Assembly (NCBI GenBank): GCA_024362935.1
Contig: JANCRA010000033.1
Coordinates: 7,769,001-7,833,000 of the forward strand
DNA from: Setophaga petechia
Lineage: Eukaryota; Chordata; Aves; Passeriformes; Parulidae
Direction: 5' to 3'
Length of the DNA stretch: 64,000 bases
Shown here one piece after another: positions 23,901 to 32,900 of the stretch; the stretch's first letter is position 1; each line of letters starts with the position of its first letter. The position numbers were made by a program, and so were the translations under genes. Under the pieces are notes generated by a model. That model saw only the letters and a list, made by a program, of their open reading frames with translations. It had not been told where the DNA came from and searched no databases.

Positions 23901-26900
23901 CTGGGATCAGTTCTGCTCCATTTGCATCTTGCAGTTCATTGTCCCATCCCAGCTTTAGCCCAGGCAGTCCCATCCTTGTTTTTCTCTCTCCAGCCCACGG
24001 GGTTTGTGCTCTGGGGCTGAGATTTGGATCATTTGTCCTTGGTGCCCAGCTGGAGCAGGAATTGTTTTGTCTCCCTGCTCTGTGCACAGAGCTCAGCATC
24101 CCCTGATGTGAGCCCAGCCCCACACACTGAAGCAGCACAGAACCTGAAAATAGAAAAGCTAAAACTTGAGGCATCATGAGAGTGAAAATTAATTAAAAGA
24201 TGTCAAAACTTGCTACTGGAGAGTGAAAAATCCTTAAAGTCAAAGCCAAAATTCCATTTTCAAGGCAGAGTGTCCTGCCCATGCGTCCAGTGGAAGTGGT
24301 GGGATATCATTGGCACTTTCAAGAATGAATTTGATACAGAAACCTCTCCATCTCTGCATGATTCTTTATCCTCATGTCTTGCCAGCAAAGCACTCCGTGT
24401 CTCTCTAAACTTAACTTTTTTTCCAGAGAAATGGGAATCTTTTTCATTGTGCAAATTCCATTAGAGCTGCATTCATGTACAGAGATATTTATGGAATGCA
24501 CTCACGTGGTTTTGTGCCTCCTTTCTCATGGCTCCCATTGTTTAATGCTTTAAGCTTTAAACCTTCCAGATAATCTGTTATTTCCATTTTCTATGCATAA
24601 TGCAGCTAAAGAATTTTATGGGGTATCAGACTTCTGATTAAATGAAGATGTTTGCTGTCACCTTTTAAAATATGTTCTATGAATTTGCTTAAAAGCTCTA
24701 ACTATTTTTAATGATGAGTAAACACCCCTTCATTTGCCAACAGCTAACTTATTTTTAAATGAAAATTCATTTTTTTCCTTGATGGTAAAGTGGGCTGAAA
24801 GGATTACATTTTCATCTGCTACAATCTAGAGTTCATTCAAACCCCAGCAATTTTACAATTGAAATGTCATATCAATTATTGACAACAGTAAAATAAATCT
24901 TGGTGTTTGTCCTGTGCTTAACATGCTAAAATATTTGCTTTTTTCCATCTTGGAGTAAATTCTCTGACTTTTACTGGAAATGTATAGCTGTGCCCATGAA
25001 TGTTTAATCACTCCTGCTGCAAATTTAGAAGTTTGTTTTAAGAGAAAGAAAAGAGAGGAGACCTGAATACTTATTTCAGCTTCTTTACACTGCTCACACG
25101 TGAGCTGTGCCATGGGTTTGGTTTTTCTGAAGAAATGCAGTGAATTCCCCCTGTGGAGCTCAGGCAGGCAGATCTCCAAAGGAGGGCAGCTGTGCTGCTG
25201 TGTTTGTTTTTCCAAGTGGAGGCATGTTTGAAAACATCAATCTTCTCAAAATCTGTGGCCCTGGAGGATATTCTGTGCCCTTAGAGGAAGCTGTGGGTCT
25301 GTGTTTTGTGCTGCCACTGTTTCAGCAAGTAAAAAACCCTGGAAAAATCAAGGTAAAGGAGAGAAACCCCCCCCCAGGCTGGGGTTGTTGGGGCCAGGAG
25401 GGACAGGATGATCCTGATTTTAGCCCAGAATATTCTGTGATTATGAATTAACAGAGATGATCCTTGTGGGTCCCATTCAGTCCAGAATATTCTTTGATAA
25501 CAGAGATGATCCTTGTAGGTTCTTTCAGCCCAGGATATTCTGTGATTCTGTGATAACAGAGATGATCCTTGTGGGTCCTTTCAGCCCAGAATATTCTGTG
25601 ATTATGAATTAACAGAGATGATCCTTGTGGGTCCCTTCCAGCTCAAAATATTTTGTGATTATGAGATAACAGGGATGATCCATGTGGGTCCCATTCAGCC
25701 CAGAATATTCTGTGATTATGAGATAACGGAAATGATCCTTGTGGGTCCCATTCAGCCCAGAATATTCTGTGATTCTTTGATAACAGAGATGATCCTTGTG
25801 GGTACCTTCCAGTCCAGAATATTCTGTGATTATGAATTAACAGAGATGATCCTTGTGGGTCCTTTCCAGCTCAAAATATTCTGTTATTATGAGATAACAG
25901 GGATGATCATTGTGGGTCCCTTCCAGCCCAGAATATTCTGTGATTATGAGATAACAGGGATGATCCATGTGGGTCCCATTCAGTCCAGAATATTCTGTGA
26001 TTATGAATTAACAGAAATGATCCTTCTGGGTCCCTTCCAGCCCAGTATATTCTGTGATTTTGAGATAACAGAGATGATCCTTGTGGGTCCCATTCAGCCC
26101 AGAATATTCTGTGACTATGAATTAACAGAGATGATCCTTGTAGGTCCTTCCAGCCCAGTAATAATTTTGTAATTATGAATGAACAGAGTTGATCCTTGTG
26201 GGTCCCTTCCAGCCTAGGATATTCTGTGATTCTTAGATAACAGAAATGATCCTTGAATAGCCCAGAATATTTTATGATTATGAATTAATAGAGATGGTCA
26301 TTGTGGGTCCCATTCAGTCCAGAATATTCTGTGATTATGAGATAACAGGGATGATCATTGTGGTCCCTTCCAGCCCAGAATATTCTGTGATTATGAATTA
26401 ACAGAGTTGATCCTTGTGGGTCCCTTCCAGCTCAAAATATTTTTGATTATGACATAACAGAGATAAGAAAGGATCCAAGCTCATTGGAAATCAGGACCTG
26501 AGCTCCTCTGTCTCACAGTTTCACCTTTTCTAAACTATTCTGTCATTCTAAATTCTCTGAATATCTGCAGGTGGGCATTCTGGCTGTTTTCAAGCCTTAT
26601 CTACATGGAATCATTCCCAGAAATCCAGAGCTATCTGCAGATCACTTTTGCTTCCCATCTCCCAGGTGGTTCCAATGCCTCCAAAGGACAAGCAGTAAAT
26701 ATGAAACACATAAACCACACAAAATGCAGGAAATTCCAGGGCAAGGAATGGCAGGATTATTTCATCAGAATACAGAATGAAGAGGATCCCTAATTTAAAT
26801 TTTCTCTCTACAGATATTTGCCCACCCCCAAAGATGCAGAAAGGTACCTGTCCTTCAAGGGGCCGTGCTCAGAGCTGCACGTGGTTGACCAGTTCATGTT

Positions 26901-29900
26901 GGAGGTGAGAGTTGCAATATTAGAAAACACCACATCCCATTTTTAGGACACTCTCCAAGCTAAAACCACTGCAAGAAGCTGTTGTTTAAAACTTGAATTT
27001 ACAATCTCACCCAGAATCAGTATAAAAGGATTATTCTGATGAAGACTTGGGACAGGTTGATAACAAAAAGAGAGCTATGGATCCCTTTGTGTCTCCGTGT
27101 CACACTCCCTCCCCTTCCTACAGAAGAATCTAGATTCCCAAAATCTAGAAGCCATAATCTATAAAATTATAGGTATTTAATGATTTTTGCTCACAAGAAA
27201 GGATTGCAATTGATTTTAATCATGCCTACCCAGGAGCATGCAGTGAATTTGTGCCAGAGTGCATCCACAGGATCAAGGCCCAGAATAAAATGAATAAATG
27301 AGCACAGGAATTAGGCAAACAATGGCACAGCTGAATTGCTCAGTGAATAATGAAAGGAATTTGCATGTTTTGGTGTGAATGTGAGTTTTTATGCTGCTCC
27401 ATTCTGTGCAGATGTGTAAAATCCCCCAGCTGGGCCAGAGGCTGGATCTGCTGCTCAGCATCCGTGAGCTCCCCGAGAGCATCAGAGACCTGGAGCCTGT
27501 GAGTACTGGAGCCCTCCTGGAGTGTTTGGGATCCTGGCAGCTTAATGAGAGAGGCCCAAAGCACCTCAGTGCAGGTTTCAAGGTTGTGCACTTTGGGAGG
27601 ATTATTTTGGGGTTTTTTCCCCACTTGTGTGTTTAATATTGTCCTTATTCCACCAAGGTTCAGGATAATGGGCATGGCAGTAGAATAGACACCCACAAAG
27701 AGAGAGAAAAGAACAGGAAAAGATCTTCAACATTTTATTTGGAGTTATTAAACTTTCCTCCTTCTCTGGATAAGCCAGAAGTGAATTTCACCATTAAAAT
27801 TCAATTCCCTTCATGGGGAGGTTCTGGCCCCATGAGCTGAAAGAACCAGTGTAAGGCAAGGAGGAAGTTCATTGGACAAATCTCCCAGATATTTATAATT
27901 TCCTGCAGACTGGAGGAGCTGCTCCCCCTAAAGATCCCAGCTCTGCACTGGAATTTTTGGCAGCCAGAGCTCCAGTCCCTCCCTGCCTCTCCCAGGATGA
28001 CCCAAGGGTGGGGATGCAAACAAACAAGTGCCAGTCTCATGATGGATCCTGCTGCTCCAAACCCTGCCTCACCTGCCAGCTTTTGCCCATGCTTTGGTTC
28101 ACAACAAGCATCTCCACACCACCAAAATGTTTCAGAGGTTTTACCCTCCTTCTGCACGGGAATGAAACCAAAATGTGGCAGTTCTGTGAGAGCAAGTTGG
28201 CATCCTTTGTGTGGCTGTGGTTCAAAGCACAGTAGCAGTGAGGGGGCTCAGGAGAGGAGCAGATGGGAAGCACAGGGGAGGTGCAGGCATTCCTGACCCT
28301 GCCTGCTGCAGCTGCACCTTTGCTGTCCCCCACTGAAGCCCAATATTGAACATTTGGAAGTTATTCCACACACTGTTTGCTTTGATGGATATTTAATGTT
28401 CACTGAAGAGCTCATTAGTGTTTAAGTGTGTTCTTATGCACGCTGGCATGTATTTTTAAACCACAGAATATGCACCTGAAATCCTAAGGGACAATGTGAA
28501 TTTTGGCTTTCAGCACCCTCTGGCCCTGAGCTGGGCTATAAATGCTTTAACAACAGCTTTCAGTGCACCCAAATGCTTCATCCTCTCCCTGTTTTTGAAT
28601 TTCTGTGTTGGTGGCTGATGAAAAGAGGTGTGGTGCTAAAAAAACACAGACTTTTTAGCTGAAAACAAAATCCCCTTCTGTGCTTAAATCCCTAGAAGGG
28701 AGGTGGCTTTTCCCTGGGAAAACTGAATTATACTGAGTTTGAGTACAGGAAATTGATTATTCTTCCTTGTGGGGAAACTGTGCTGAGAATTCTGATAAGA
28801 GCATTGAGCTGGTGCAAATGGAAAGGAGGGAGGTGAGGGATGGAGCTCCAGACCCTGCTTCCCCTGACCCCTGAAATTTGGGCAAAACCCTTTTTGTGCA
28901 CAGGAGGCTGCAGCTGCTCTGGCAGGGCTGGCTTGGCAGCCAGCAAGGGTGTGACTCCTTTAGGGGTGGCAGTGCCAGCCCAGCTTCTCCTGGGGAGTTT
29001 GGCCCTGTTAAAATCCCTGCGGGGCTGGCACAGGGAGGGTGGCACAGGCAGGGACAGCCCCCACGGGTTTGTCCCCATTTCCAGCCTCTCTGACCAGGTC
29101 TGTGTGTTCCAGCTGATCACCCAGAACATCCAAGCAAGCAAGCAGCTGCAGTCCAGCCCAAAGTTTGTGGCTGTCCTGGAGTACATTTTAGCCATGGGGA
29201 ACCACCTGAATGAAAAAGCTGGGAAAGAGGTGGCCAAAGGATTCCGACTGTCCTCTCTGGCCAAAGTGAGTAAATACCTCCCTGTAATTGAACCCATCCT
29301 GTGCTAAGGTTTGCTAGCAATAATATGCTAATATTTGTTAGCATATTAATGCTACTAAATAATAAATGTAATTATTTTCAGTGTGGAGAGACGCAATGAT
29401 TCCTAATGGGGAGCTCACATTTTACCACCTGCCCTTGGTTCCAAGCTGCTGCTGAGCCCTGAATCCTCTGGTGCCTGTGATCTCCAGCTGTGTCCCACTG
29501 CAGGCACAGCTCTGCCTCTGTGCTGCTGAATGCTCTGTGCCTCTAATGAGAGCAGCAAAATCCTGCCTGCCCTGATATTAAAATCCCTTGGCATGAGGAA
29601 CTGTGTGTGAGCGTGTTCACAGGGGTCCCAGGATGAGGGAAGAGATGAGGATCTGACTCCATGTTTCAGAAGACATGATTTATTATTTTATTATATATAT
29701 TATATTAAAACTATACTAAAAGAATAGAAGAAAAGGTTTCATCAGAAGGTTAGCTAAGAATAGAAAAATAGAATAGAATAGAATAGAATAAGAAAAGAAT
29801 GATAACAAAGGTTTTGGACTGAGACAGTCTGGACAGCTGGGCTGTGATTGGCCATTAATTAGAAACAACCACATGAGCCCAATCCCAGATGCACCTGTTG

Positions 29901-32900
29901 CATTCCACAGCAGCAGATAACCATTGTTCACATTTTGTTCCTGAGGCCTCTCAGCTTCTCAGGAGGAAAAATCCTAAGGAAAGGATTTTTCAGAAAAGAT
30001 GTCTGTGACAATTGTGTGAGCTGCAGGCCCTGGTTAGACACCAGGGCTGAGCCAGGAGTGTGTGTGAAACAGCAACATGAAAAGGAGAGGTTTAGTTCAT
30101 TGTTTTCTGTTCTTGCCAAATGTACCTTGTCACAGACATCTTTTATGGAAAATCCTTTCCTTAGGATTTTTCCTCCTGAGAAGCTGAGAGGCCTCAGGAA
30201 CAAAATGTGAACATTGATTATCTGCTGCTGTGGAATGCAACAGGTGCATCTGGGATTGGTCTCATGTGGTTGTTTTAATCAATGGCCAATCACAGTCAGC
30301 TGGCTTGGACTCTCTGTCCGAGACACAAACCTTTGTTATCATTCTTTCCTTTTCTATTCTTAGCCAGCTTTCTGATGAAATCCTTTCTTTTATTCTTTTA
30401 TTATAGTTTTAATATAATATATATAATAAAATAATAAATCAGCCTTCTGAAACACGGAGTCAGATCCTCATCTCTTCCCTCATCCTGGGACCCCTGTGAC
30501 CACCATCACATACCTGGGATCTCCCAGCAGCTCTGCTGTTCCTTTTCCATGTTTTATTTATGTTCTGAGGGCTGGTGGCTCAGGCTGTGCTGTTGCTGTG
30601 CTCTGTTGCAGCTCTCCCTGCTGAGGGGCAGGGACAGGACCTTCACCCTCCTGCACGCCCTGGTGGAGCAGATCCTCTCCCACCAGCCCGAGCTGGCCTC
30701 CTTCCCCCAGGAGCTGACAGAGTTTGAAGCTGTTCCTGATGGTGAGAGGAGGGGAGGGGGGAAAATAATCAGCAAATAAAAAATGAAGTCCTTCAGCTTC
30801 TGTGCTTCTCACTGTATAAATGATATTATCATTATAAATGGCATTATCATGTTTTTCCCCCTCTCTCTCTTCCTTTCCAGCATCCATGAAGGGCCTCAGT
30901 GCTGAAGTTGATGGTATGTAAATGTGGTTTCTACATTCAGAGGCAGATTTTCATGCACTGTGCAGCCATTTGGAACAGGTTTTCACTGCACCTCTGTAGT
31001 TTGTAAAGAGAGTTAAAGGTTCAAAACATTGAGGTGAAAGTGTTGCCATGGAGATGCTTAACCTGCCATGCTCCTGTGAGGAATTAAAAAAAGAAAAGAA
31101 ATATTGAAGTGTGTCCAGGTGGTTTAGAAATTGATATTTTATAAATATTGAAGTGTGTCCAGGTGGTTTAGGCCACGGTAAATAGAATTTATCATAAAAT
31201 ACAGAAGTTAAGAGGTACAAGTGCTCCATCACAGGGATGGCTGGGGGAGTCCCTGGGAGATGGGAGTGGGAATGCAGCAGGAGAAAATTCCTGGAGTTCA
31301 AGAACTTTCTGGAAGCAAACTGGGTTCCTGCTCTGAAAACAACTCCAGTGAAGTCAACAGGAGGGGCAGAACAAGGTTGTTCAAATGGAAGGTGGATTTT
31401 GTGGGATGGATTTTGTAGGATGGATTTTGTGGGATGGATTTTTGTGGGATGGAATTTGTAGGATAGATTTTGTGAGATGGATATTGTGAGATGGATTTTG
31501 TAGGATGGATTTTGTGAGATGGATTTTGTGGGATGGAATTTGTGGGATGGATTTTGTGAGATGGATTTTGTAGCATGGATTTTGTTAGGTGGATTTTGTA
31601 GCATGGATTTTGTGGGATGGATTTTGTAGGATGGATTTCCAACTCTCCGTGAAACAGTCCCATGAGCTGTGAGCTCAGTGGGTTTTACACTGACCCCTTT
31701 GAGAGCTGACAGCACAGTGTCAATGGGTGGAAATGATGTTTATTATGTTGAAATCTATCAAAATCTGTGTTTTGAAGGTGGGTATTTGCCATAACTCCAG
31801 ACCAATATTGCCAATTTCAGCCTTTGGTAACAGATCTGGATGATGCTCACTCTCACCTTTGGTTTTGCAAACCCTTGAACCCCTTCTGGGCCCTGGGAGC
31901 AGCTCCAGGCTCCTGCAGTGTGTTTTATCCTGCTCCAAAAATTCCAATCCACCTTCCAATCCAGGATGTCATTCCCATGGCATCACCACACTCTCAGCCT
32001 CTTCCTTACCCTGCTCTTGCAGGGATCAGTGTGCCCGTGTTCACAGGGGGGTCAGGGTGAGGGAAGAGATGAGGATCTGACTCCATGTTTCAGAAGGCTG
32101 ATTTATTATTTTATGATAGATATTACATTAAAACTATACTAAAAGAATAGAAGAAAAGGTTTCATCTCAGAAGCTGGCTAAGCTAAGAATAGAAAGCAAA
32201 AAATGACAACAAAGGTTTGTGGCTCAGCTCTCTGTCTGAGCCAGCTGACTGTGATTGCCCATTAATTAGAAACAACCACATGAGCCCAATCCCAGATGCA
32301 CCTGTTGCATTCCACAGCAGCAGATAATCAATGTTCACATTTTGTTCCTGAGGCCTCTCAGCTTCTCAGGAGGAAAAATCCTATAGAAAGGGTTTTTCAT
32401 AAAAAGATGTCTGTGACAGATGTGATCACATTTTTTCCCTGGGAAATGCCTCTTTCAGGAGCTCTACTCCCACCAGGAACTTAATACTCCTAGATAAATG
32501 TGTTGTAGGCCCACATTCTCTTTTATTTTCCTAAATGAGAACAATTGCAGCCCTTTGGGCACCTCCTCATGCTGGTGAAATTCCTCATTTTCTGTTCCTT
32601 TTGTTAGTTTTAAAAAAGGAGCTGGAGAACCTCATCCAGTGCAGGAGGCTCCTCAAACCCAAAGCAAGCAAGGCAACACCCCAGGAGTCCCAGTTCTGCA
32701 AGGAGCTGAAGGTAAAATCCACCACAACCTCCTGTGGGCTGGAGTAAGGGAGGAGTAACCTGGGAGTTAGAGCTGACACCTGGGAATGAGGAGAATTTGA
32801 GGGAAAATGGCTTTTTATGCCCTTCTGAGGGTGTCCCAAGGTGTAATCTGCAGGGTGGGAAGGGTTTGCAGGGCTCTGCACCTCCTGTTTTCCCTTCCCA

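Noticed and set aside
25618..26172. 184-codon open frame with a repeated peptide
   Set aside because: Translation of the CR1-tail satellite; the unit length keeps the frame open, with no other sign of coding.
29935..30210. Near-identical open frames on opposite strands
   Set aside because: They arise from the two inverted LTR copies, not from genes.
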